The notes under the pieces are model-generated. The model had not been told where the DNA came from and searched no databases. It worked only from the letters and a program-made list of their open reading frames with translations. Shown here in pieces: positions 33,365 through 40,844 of a DNA stretch of 52,895 bases. This stretch comes from Caballeronia glebae (lineage in GTDB: Bacteria > Pseudomonadota > Gammaproteobacteria > Burkholderiales > Burkholderiaceae): NCBI RefSeq assembly GCF_001545035.1, contig NZ_FCOJ02000053.1:1-52895 (forward strand), read 5' to 3'. The number at the start of each line of letters is the position of its first letter. The first letter of the stretch is position 1. The translations under genes were made by a program, and so were the position numbers.

Positions 33365-34786
33365 ATGAAAACACTGTTTCTACAGGCACCTTCGTTCGAC
33401 GGCTTCGATGGCGGAGCGGGCTCACGCTTTCAGACGAGGCGCGAGATTCGATCGTTCTGGTATCCGACGTGGCTCGTCCAGCCTGCCGCGCTGGTGGAGG
33501 ATAGCCGTGTCGTCGACGCTCCCGCCGATGGCCTCTCGCTGGATGCGACGCTGAACATTGCGCAGGAATACGAACTTGTCATCATTCATACGAGCTCGCC
33601 GTCGTTCGCGAGCGATGCCCAGTTCGCGGAACATTTGAAGCGACGAAAACCGGGCATCCTCGTCGGGATGATCGGGGCGAAAGTCGCCGTCGATCCTCAC
33701 GGCTCGCTTGCCGCGAGCGATTCGATCGACTTCGTATGCCGTGAAGAATTCGACTTCACGTGTCGCGATATCGCGCAGGGACTTCCGTTCGAATCGATTG
33801 CCGGTCTGAGCTATCGTCTGCCCGACGGCGGCATCACGCACAACGAAGCGCGGCCGATTCTCGAAGACATGGATCAACTGCCGTTCGTCGCGCCCATCTA
33901 TAAGCGCGACCTCAAGACTCAAAACTACTTCAGCGGCTATCTCAAACATCCGTACGTTTCGCTCTACACAGGCCGGGGCTGCAAGTCGCGGTGCACGTTT
34001 TGCCTCTGGCCGCATACGGTCGGAGGTCATCGCTATCGCACGCGCTCGGTGGAGCATGTCCTCGAAGAAGTGAAATGGATCAGGGACAACATGCCCGAAG
34101 TGAAGGAGATCATGTTCGACGACGATACCTTCACCGACCTCAGGCCGAGAGCCGAAGAGATCGCTCGCGGCCTCGGAAAGCTAGGGGTCACGTGGTCGTG
34201 CAACGCGAAAGCGAACGTCCCGTATTCGACGCTCAAGGTGATGAAGGAGAACGGTTTGCGGCTCTTGCTCGTCGGCTATGAATCCGGCGACGACCAGATT
34301 CTCGTCAATGTCAAAAAAGGGCTGCGAACCGACGTGGCGCGCCGCTTCAGCGACGATTGCCGCAAGCTCGGCATCAAGATTCACGGCACCTTTATTCTCG
34401 GGCTTCCGGGCGAAACGCACGAAACCATTCAGAAGACGATCCAGTACGCGAAAGAGATCAATCCGCATACGATTCAGGTATCGCTCGCCGCGCCCTATCC
34501 GGGGACGGTCCTTCATAAGCAGGCAGTCGAGAATGGCTGGCTGGAAGAAAGCAAGGTGATTACGCTCGTCAGTTCCGTGGGCACTCAGCAATCGACCATC
34601 GGCTATGCGCATCTCACGCGCGAAGAGATTTTTCTCGGCGTCGAGGAGTTCTACAAACGCTTCTATTTCAGACCGACGAAGATCTGGGAAATCGTTCGCG
34701 AGATGCTGGTCAGTTGGGAGATGCTCAAACGCCGCCTGCAGGAAGGCGTGGAGTTCTTCAGGTTCCTCCGCGACCACAAGGTGTGA
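33365..34786 (+). CDS. hpnJ: Hopanoid radical SAM protein HpnJ
   Basis: 473 aa. N-terminal cobalamin-binding-like region (to about 170), then a radical SAM core with C206, C210 and C213 (GRGCKSRCTFC) holding the [4Fe-4S] cluster, and GYESGDDQILVNVKKGL. The opening LFLQAPSFDGFDGGAGSRFQTRREIRSFWYPTWL is the HpnJ signature. The enzyme contracts the sugar on bacteriohopanetetrol to the cyclitol ether. Start ATG 33365, 33 bp after hpnL. Confidence 0.9.
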   Translation: MKTLFLQAPSFDGFDGGAGSRFQTRREIRSFWYPTWLVQPAALVEDSRVVDAPADGLSLDATLNIAQEYELVIIHTSSPSFASDAQFAEHLKRRKPGILVGMIGAKVAVDPHGSLAASDSIDFVCREEFDFTCRDIAQGLPFESIAGLSYRLPDGGITHNEARPILEDMDQLPFVAPIYKRDLKTQNYFSGYLKHPYVSLYTGRGCKSRCTFCLWPHTVGGHRYRTRSVEHVLEEVKWIRDNMPEVKEIMFDDDTFTDLRPRAEEIARGLGKLGVTWSCNAKANVPYSTLKVMKENGLRLLLVGYESGDDQILVNVKKGLRTDVARRFSDDCRKLGIKIHGTFILGLPGETHETIQKTIQYAKEINPHTIQVSLAAPYPGTVLHKQAVENGWLEESKVITLVSSVGTQQSTIGYAHLTREEIFLGVEEFYKRFYFRPTKIWEIVREMLVSWEMLKRRLQEGVEFFRFLRDHKV

Positions 34787-34890
34787 CGCGCGCAGTCGCG
34801 GCGAGTTCAAAAACCTCCGGCGCTGTTCGTCTAACCAGTGGATCGCACGCGCGAGATGCGCCGCGAACGCCAGTCACGACGGAGGTTCAC

Positions 34891-34986
34891 ATGGCTGCAT
34901 CCGACTGCTATCCGAAGGTCGAAGTTATCGACGGTAAGTCGAAGCACGAGGGCGCGCGGCCCTCTGCCGTGAAGTCCGGCTGCTGA
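34891..34986 (+). CDS. 31-aa peptide gene ahead of vgrG
   Basis: ATG 34891 with a very strong ribosome site (ACGGAGG, 5-nt gap) opens a frame MAASDCYPKVEVIDGKSKHEG then ARPSAVKSGC and TGA. Two cysteines, one at the extreme C-terminus. The stop lies 19 bp before vgrG, which has no ribosome site of its own, so translation through this peptide may load vgrG. No family recognised. Confidence 0.55.
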   Translation: MAASDCYPKVEVIDGKSKHEGARPSAVKSGC

Positions 34987-35005
34987 CCGACACGCCGGTG
35001 CGTCG

Positions 35006-37387
35006 ATGGCCAGCAACGATGCCGTAGCGCAAAAGCCGCTCGCGAGCGTCGATACGCCGCTCGGCGACGACCTGCGCTTTCTGGGCCTGCGCGCGAGCGC
35101 GGAACTCGGGCGCATGCCGCGCATCGAGTTGACGCTCGTCTCGAAGCGCGCGGATCTCGACTTCAGCCGCATTCTGGGCAAGCGCGTGAGTGTGTCGCTC
35201 GACGTGCCCAAGGCGAAGCCGCGCGTGTTCGGCGGTTATGTCGTGGGCTTCCGGCAAACCGGCATGCGCGGGCGTCTGCACGTCTACGAGGCGGCCGTGC
35301 GGCCGTGGCTGTGGCTGCTCGCGCGACGCAGCAATTGCCGCATCTTTCAGAACAAGACGGTCGAGGAAATCGTGAAGGCCGTATTCGCCGATCCCGTCTA
35401 CAAGGGCCTCGAATTCGGCGAGATCAAATGGAAGGCGGGCACGCGCGCGCATCCGCCGCGCGAATACTGCGTGCAGTATCGCGAATCCGACTTCAACTTC
35501 GTGAGCCGGTTACTCGAAGACGAAGGCATCTACTACTGGTTTCAGGACAAGGACGGCAAGGAGTCGCTGATCCTGACCGATACCCTCGCCGCGCACGAGA
35601 GCGTCGCGGGCTGCGAATCGTTGCCCTATGGCGCGGTGCAGGCCGCCGCGCCCGATGCGGAATACATCAGCGAGTGGCGCACGCATCACGCGATCGAAAC
35701 GCACAACTGGCTGCTGACCGATTACGACTTCAGGCATCCGTCGCGGCCTTTGCAGAAGCAGGCCGTGAAGCACATGCAGGGCTTCGATGCGTTTTCCGGG
35801 CTCGAACACTTCGATTATCCGGGCGGCTATGTCGAAGCGGATCACGGCGAGAGCCGCGCGAAGTCGCGCGCGGACGAATGGCGCATCGAAGGCAGCGTGC
35901 CCGACGATCCCGATATCAACTGGCATCGGATCGAGGCGCGCACCAACAGCCGGAGCGTGCGCGCGGGCGCGTTGCTCAAGCTGACGCGGCATCCGCGCGC
36001 GGATCAGAACGCGCAGTATCTCGTCACGCGCACGCGTTACGAGATCGAGCTCGCGGACTACGAAGCCTTCGACGGCGCGCAGGCGAATCGCTGCGAATGC
36101 TGGTTTTCCGCGATCGACGCGAAGCAGGCTTTCGCGCCGGCACGCACCGCGCGCAAGCCGTTCGTGCAGGGACCGCAGACCGCCGTCGTGGTCGGGCCGG
36201 GCGGCGATGAGATCTACACCGATCAATACGGCCGCGTGAAGGTGCAGTTCTTCTGGGATCGTCAAGGCAAGCGCGACGAGAACAGTTCGTGCTGGATTCG
36301 CGTGTCGCAGCCTTGGGCGGGAAAGGGTTGGGGGGCGATCGCGATTCCGCGCATGGGCCAGGAAGTGATCGTCGATTTTCTCGAAGGCGATCCGGACCGG
36401 CCGATTATCACCGGCCGCGTCTACAACGCCGAGCAGATGCCGCCCTACGACCTGCCCGCGAACATGACGCAGTCGGGCATCAAGAGCCGGTCGAGCAAGG
36501 GCGGCAGTGGCGCGAACTGCAACGAATTGCGCTTCGAGGACAAGAAGGGCGCGGAGCAGGTGCTCATTCACGCCGAGAAGAATCAGGATATCGAAGTCGA
36601 GAACGACGAGACGCACTGGGTCGGACATGACCGCAAGAAGAACATCGATCACGACGAGACCACGGTCGTCAAGCACGACCGCACCGAAACGGTGGGCAAC
36701 GACGAAAAGATAGATATCCTGATGAATCGCACGGAGACCGTCGGCGTGAACGAGAGCATCACGATCGGCGCGAATCGCAGCAAGACCGTGAAGGCGAGCG
36801 AGACGGCGACGGTGTTTCTGCAACGCACGCATAGCGTGGGCATCAACGAGACGATCACCGTTGGCGCGGCGCAGGAGGTGACGGTCGGCGCGTTTCAGGC
36901 GGTGACTGTCGGTGCGTATCAGGCCGTGACGATCGGCGCGTATCACACGGAGACCGTGGGCGCGAGTCAGACGATCAGCGTCGGCTCCGGTCAGACCGTG
37001 ACGGTGGGTTCCGCGCAGACCGTAAGCGTCGGCGGCAAACAGTCGACGAGCGTCGGCGGCGATCAGTCGCTCAGCGTCGGCGGCGCTCAGACGGTGTCGG
37101 TCGCGAACGACGCGAGCGAGTCGATCAACGGCGCTCAGTCGAGCACGGTGGCGAAAGGGCGCACGAGCTCCGTGGGCGAGGATGACGCGCTCAAGGTGGG
37201 AAAGAACTTCACGATCAACGCGGACGAGTCGATCAGCCTCGTCACGGGCGACGCCAGCATCACCATGAAGAAGGACGGCACGATCGAGATCAAAGGCAAG
37301 GACATCACCGTTCAGGGCAGCGGCAAGATCAACCTGACGGCAGATGGCGACATCGTGATGACGGCGAGCAACATCCATCAGAACTAG
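35006..37387 (+). CDS. vgrG: Type VI secretion spike protein VgrG
   Basis: 793 aa; tip of the T6SS tube that carries effectors. N-terminal gp27-like part (RIELTLVSKRADLDF, YCVQYRESDFNFVSRLLEDEGIYYWF), gp5 OB-fold (YTDQYGRVKVQFFWDRQGKRDENSSCWIRVSQPWAGKGWG, PRMGQEVIVDFLEGDPDRPIITGRVYN), then a beta-helix made of VTVGA/TVSVGG-type repeats from about 545 to 720 and an end IEIKGKDITVQGSGKINL. No extra effector domain follows, so cargo must be loaded through adaptors. Confidence 0.95.
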   Translation: MASNDAVAQKPLASVDTPLGDDLRFLGLRASAELGRMPRIELTLVSKRADLDFSRILGKRVSVSLDVPKAKPRVFGGYVVGFRQTGMRGRLHVYEAAVRPWLWLLARRSNCRIFQNKTVEEIVKAVFADPVYKGLEFGEIKWKAGTRAHPPREYCVQYRESDFNFVSRLLEDEGIYYWFQDKDGKESLILTDTLAAHESVAGCESLPYGAVQAAAPDAEYISEWRTHHAIETHNWLLTDYDFRHPSRPLQKQAVKHMQGFDAFSGLEHFDYPGGYVEADHGESRAKSRADEWRIEGSVPDDPDINWHRIEARTNSRSVRAGALLKLTRHPRADQNAQYLVTRTRYEIELADYEAFDGAQANRCECWFSAIDAKQAFAPARTARKPFVQGPQTAVVVGPGGDEIYTDQYGRVKVQFFWDRQGKRDENSSCWIRVSQPWAGKGWGAIAIPRMGQEVIVDFLEGDPDRPIITGRVYNAEQMPPYDLPANMTQSGIKSRSSKGGSGANCNELRFEDKKGAEQVLIHAEKNQDIEVENDETHWVGHDRKKNIDHDETTVVKHDRTETVGNDEKIDILMNRTETVGVNESITIGANRSKTVKASETATVFLQRTHSVGINETITVGAAQEVTVGAFQAVTVGAYQAVTIGAYHTETVGASQTISVGSGQTVTVGSAQTVSVGGKQSTSVGGDQSLSVGGAQTVSVANDASESINGAQSSTVAKGRTSSVGEDDALKVGKNFTINADESISLVTGDASITMKKDGTIEIKGKDITVQGSGKINLTADGDIVMTASNIHQN

Positions 37388-37513
37388 CGGGCGGCGCAGC
37401 GAATCGGATTCCTTTGAAAATCGCCGCCGCTCGTTCGTTTGTCCTTTAAGCGCGGGAGAGGCGGCGGCGCGCACGCCGCACTCGCGTTCAGATCAACAGG
37501 ACAGGGAGCGCTC

Positions 37514-38008
37514 ATGTCAGCCACGCAGCCCGCGATCGACTCGCCTTGCACGGATGCTTCGCCCGTCACGGCGTCGGCAAACGCCACGGTGATCATGGGT
37601 TGTCTGATCGGCTTTCGCGAAGGGCATCCGCTCGTGAGCTGGAAGCATGGCGCGCTCGGCGCGGATGCCGTGGAAGCATCGACCATCGTCGATCTCCACG
37701 ACGCGCATGTCGGCCGGCAAGTCGCGTTGTCGTTCGAACTCGGGCTCGCGGGCCGTCCGGTCATTTTGGGCTGCGTGCGCGACGAAGCATTCGACGATGC
37801 CCAAGCGCGCGCGGCGAGACGCGGTTTCGAGGCGATCTGCGACGGCGAGCGTCTGATCATTTCGGCGCGCAGCCGGATCACGCTGCGATGCGGCGCGGCG
37901 AGCATCACGCTCACGGCCGCGGGCAAGGTGCTGCTTCAGGGCGAGTATGTTTCGTCTAGCTCGACGGGAGTCAATCGACTGACGGGCGGCTCGGTCGAAA
38001 TCAACTGA
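37514..38008 (+). CDS. DUF6484 T6SS-associated protein
   Basis: 164 aa from ATG 37514 (AGGGAG upstream). Small beta-rich protein with GCLIGFREGHPLVSW and a C-terminal part ERLIISARSRITLRCGAASITLTAAGKVLLQG that resembles the VgrG/gp5 strand repeats. DUF6484 genes sit directly after vgrG in Burkholderiales effector islands, presumably as tip accessory proteins. Confidence 0.75.
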   Translation: MSATQPAIDSPCTDASPVTASANATVIMGCLIGFREGHPLVSWKHGALGADAVEASTIVDLHDAHVGRQVALSFELGLAGRPVILGCVRDEAFDDAQARAARRGFEAICDGERLIISARSRITLRCGAASITLTAAGKVLLQGEYVSSSSTGVNRLTGGSVEIN

Positions 38009-38017
38009 CGCACGACG

Positions 38018-38800
38018 ATGGCCGTCACCGTCTACGCCGAAGGCATGGGCCTGTTTCATCGCGGCAGCGGCGGCAAGGGCGTCGCGCCCGGCGATGTCTG
38101 CCTCACGCCGCCGCCGCCGCCGGGCGGTCCGCTGCCGGTTCCGTACGTCAATCTCGCGTCGGCGTCGGACCTGCAGAAGGGCAGCGAAACCGTCAAGGCG
38201 GACGGCGAGCCAACGGCGCTGGAAGATCACTCGGAAGTATCGACGAGCACGGGCAACGAAGCCGGCACGCAGGGCGGCAATGTCGTGACGCACAAGACGT
38301 CCGGCAAGGCCTATTTCGAATTGTGGTCGATGACGGTCAAGTTCGAGGGCAAGGGCGTGTGCCGTCATGGCGACATGATGGGCCAGAACGCCGGATCGAA
38401 ACCCGTCGGCGCGCTGGATAAAGCCGCGCTCGTGAAGTTCAAGAAGAAATTCAGGAAGCGCTCGAAATGCGCGCGCCGCTATCGGCGCAAAGGTTATGGG
38501 CCGACGGACAAGCAGACCGCGCATGTCAAGAGCAAGCGATGCTGGGTCAGGATCGGCAGAAAGCGCTGCAATAACTTTGGCGTCACGGCGGATCATCAGC
38601 CGCCGCTCATCATCGCGTGGTATCAGGGCGGCTGCAACGATCCGCAGAAGTTCAAGAAATGGGCGCGATCCAACGGCGCGGTGAGGCCGCAATGTCACAT
38701 GCATTCAAGGCGAAAGAATCCGCAGAAAGGATTCGGCCGCAGGTTCAAAGCGGGGAGCATCACGGCGGTCATGAAAAAGATCGTCCTCTTCGTCAAGTGA
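38018..38800 (+). CDS. PAAR-like (DUF4150) T6SS effector with nuclease-like C-terminus
   Basis: 260 aa. Residues 1-128 are the DUF4150 PAAR-like tip domain (GDVCLTPPPPPGGPLPVPYVN...HGDMMGQN). From 135 on the protein is very basic (KFKKKFRKRSKCARRYRRKGYG) with C175 and C184, ADHQPP (D192-H193), and RPQCHMHS (C226, H227, H229). This DH...CxxHS layout is like HNH/endonuclease-VII-type toxins, so a DNA-cleaving effector is my reading. The two genes that follow are candidate immunity proteins. Confidence 0.75.
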   Translation: MAVTVYAEGMGLFHRGSGGKGVAPGDVCLTPPPPPGGPLPVPYVNLASASDLQKGSETVKADGEPTALEDHSEVSTSTGNEAGTQGGNVVTHKTSGKAYFELWSMTVKFEGKGVCRHGDMMGQNAGSKPVGALDKAALVKFKKKFRKRSKCARRYRRKGYGPTDKQTAHVKSKRCWVRIGRKRCNNFGVTADHQPPLIIAWYQGGCNDPQKFKKWARSNGAVRPQCHMHSRRKNPQKGFGRRFKAGSITAVMKKIVLFVK

Positions 38801-38822
38801 TCCGTGTTCGCGGGATGAGCCG

Positions 38823-39302
38823 ATGAACAAGTTAGATATCCTATTCAATCGATACACCGCCGAATTGCGCGGTGCGCTCGCCGCCGCGCGCGCGTGGTGG
38901 GAGGCGCTGGAGGCGCGCGAGCGTGAAAACGCGGCTACGCAGGAAAGCGACTTCGATCTCGAACATCGATGGCCCTTCGGCTATTACACGCACCCGTATG
39001 TGCTCGGCGTCTGTCACAAGTATCACTTGCTGCTCGAAGCGATGAACGAGGCGAGCGAAGCGTCGGCCGCCGAAGCGCAAGTGGAAGCGCCCGCCGCGCA
39101 AGACACGGACTGGGGCGAGGACGACGTCGAACCCGACACGACCGGCGACGACGAGGAAACCGCATTCACCGACATGGATGTGGTCGAACCGTCCGTGCTG
39201 CTCATCGACGCCCTGCATGGCGATCAGGAAGATCTCGCGGACGCGGTGACCTGGATCGTCTACTGGCCCGTCGGTGTCGACGAGCACGACCGGCTCATCT
39301 GA
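38823..39302 (+). CDS. Candidate immunity protein 1
   Basis: 159 aa, strongly acidic (WGEDDVEPDTTGDDEETAF), helical, no signal peptide, right after a very basic toxin gene. The charge match fits a cytosolic inhibitor of a nuclease. The end VYWPVGVDEHDRLI and the helix FNRYTAELRGALAAARAWWEALE are paralleled in the next gene. Named by position and charge only. Confidence 0.65.
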   Translation: MNKLDILFNRYTAELRGALAAARAWWEALEARERENAATQESDFDLEHRWPFGYYTHPYVLGVCHKYHLLLEAMNEASEASAAEAQVEAPAAQDTDWGEDDVEPDTTGDDEETAFTDMDVVEPSVLLIDALHGDQEDLADAVTWIVYWPVGVDEHDRLI

Positions 39303-39312
39303 GGAGCGCGTC

Positions 39313-39813
39313 ATGGCACTTCGCATTCTTTCGCAGGAACGCTTCGAACAGACCACGCGGCGCTTGCTCGAAGCGCCCGACGATCTGATCGCGGTTGGCC
39401 GCGCGCGTCTGGCGGGATCGTCGGCGAGGCAATCGGGCGTCGCGCTGCATCGCGATCTTTTCGAACGCTATCTGACGGCGCTCAAGCCGGTCGTGTCGAT
39501 CACTTGGCAGGAATGGTCCGAGGCGATGAAAGAGGAAACGCACCGGCTCGGCAGCAAGGACAAGGCGCGCGAAGCGCTGCTCTTCGAAGATGCCGCCGGG
39601 CCCGCCGCCGACATGCGTTTCATCGGCGTGATCCGCCAGTTCTGGCTCGCGTGCGACGCGATCAACCGGACGCTCGACAAGGCGGACTGGCTCGATCCGC
39701 CCGTGCTTTTGCTGGCGTGGCTGATCGAGCGCCGGGAAACGCTGTGCGCGGAGGTCGTCGCGAGTCAGCCGTACTGGCCGATGGGACTTTCGAAAGACGG
39801 GCAGTGGATCTGA
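39313..39813 (+). CDS. Candidate immunity protein 2, paralogue of the preceding
   Basis: 166 aa from ATG 39313 with GAGGAG. It shares the layout of the preceding protein: LFERYLTALKPVVSITWQEWSEAM early and PPVLLLAWLIERRETLCAEVV...YWPMGLSKDGQWI at the end, against EPSVLLIDALHGDQEDLADAV...YWPVGVDEHDRLI. The acidic loop is absent. A duplicated and diverged immunity gene is likely. Confidence 0.62.
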   Translation: MALRILSQERFEQTTRRLLEAPDDLIAVGRARLAGSSARQSGVALHRDLFERYLTALKPVVSITWQEWSEAMKEETHRLGSKDKAREALLFEDAAGPAADMRFIGVIRQFWLACDAINRTLDKADWLDPPVLLLAWLIERRETLCAEVVASQPYWPMGLSKDGQWI

Positions 39814-39825
39814 GCGCATTCGACC

Positions 39826-40833
39826 ATGTCCTGCGCGGCCATCGTTCATAATCCGACGCCGTTCGTCGCCGATAAATTCGTGCTCGCCGATCTCGCCGGC
39901 AACGACGTCGTACTGACCGTCGTGAGTGCGACATTCGAGGCGTCTTCGGGAACGTCGCTGAAGGTCGCGGAGGTGCAGCAGCCCATCGCGCTAGCCGATG
40001 CATACTTCGGCGATCCGCGTCACTCAAGCGTGCAAGTCGAATCGCAACTCGGGCTGATGAAGCCTTGCGTCGATGTGATCGTCCGGGGCAACGTGCATGC
40101 GCCGCGTGGCGCGGCGGCATCGACGGTGCATTTCGGCATCGCCGTCGGCCGCATGCGCAAGCACCTGATCGCGTGCGGCGACCGCACGTGGACCATCGGC
40201 GCGGGAGGAAGGACGCCGTCCGCGCCGCAGCCGTTCATAGCCATGCCGGTCGTCTTCGAACGCGCCTTCGGCGGCGCGGATCAAAGTTCGTGCTGTCCGG
40301 AGAATCCGGTCGGCGTGGGTTATCGCACGTGCCGTTCCGCCGATCCGGCCATCCGCACGGAACTGCCGAACATCGAATATGCCGACAGCCGCATGACGCG
40401 CCCTTCGGACACCGTGCGCGTGGCGGGAACAGGCTCAATCGCGCGCGGCTGGCAGCCGCGTCTCGCCTACGCCGGAACGTTCGATGCCGCGTGGCTCGAT
40501 CGCAAATGGCCGCTGCTGCCGGACGACTTCGATGCACGTCACTATCAGGCCGCGCCTCACGATCAGCAGTTTCCCGACTTGCCCGGCGGCGAAAGAATCG
40601 CGCTCGTCAACATGACCGAGGACGGCGCGTGGCATTTCGATCTGCCGGACGTGCGCCTCTCCACGCGATACCGCTTCGATGCCGGTCACGACGCACAACC
40701 GCTGCGCCTCGATACCGTCCTCATCGAACCGGAGCACAGGCGGGTCGTCATGATCTGGAAGAACCTTCAGAAGATGAGCCGCAAACGCGGCCTGCTTCAC
40801 GACATCATCGTGTTCCGGACTCGCACGGCTTGA
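39826..40833 (+). CDS. DUF2169 T6SS effector adaptor
   Basis: 335 aa. DUF2169 signature: IVHNPTPFVADKFVLADLAGNDVVLTVVSATFE, PVVFERAFGGADQSSCCPENPVGVGY and DTVLIEPEHRRVVMIWK. Proteins of this family are chaperone-adaptors that load PAAR-linked effectors on VgrG. It stands 12 bp after immunity gene 2, same operon. Confidence 0.85.
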   Translation: MSCAAIVHNPTPFVADKFVLADLAGNDVVLTVVSATFEASSGTSLKVAEVQQPIALADAYFGDPRHSSVQVESQLGLMKPCVDVIVRGNVHAPRGAAASTVHFGIAVGRMRKHLIACGDRTWTIGAGGRTPSAPQPFIAMPVVFERAFGGADQSSCCPENPVGVGYRTCRSADPAIRTELPNIEYADSRMTRPSDTVRVAGTGSIARGWQPRLAYAGTFDAAWLDRKWPLLPDDFDARHYQAAPHDQQFPDLPGGERIALVNMTEDGAWHFDLPDVRLSTRYRFDAGHDAQPLRLDTVLIEPEHRRVVMIWKNLQKMSRKRGLLHDIIVFRTRTA

Positions 40834-40844
40834 GGCGCGAACCC

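Noticed and set aside
36850..37110. Short direct repeats resembling a CRISPR array
   Set aside because: They are the in-frame VTVGA-type codon repeats of VgrG, without constant spacers.
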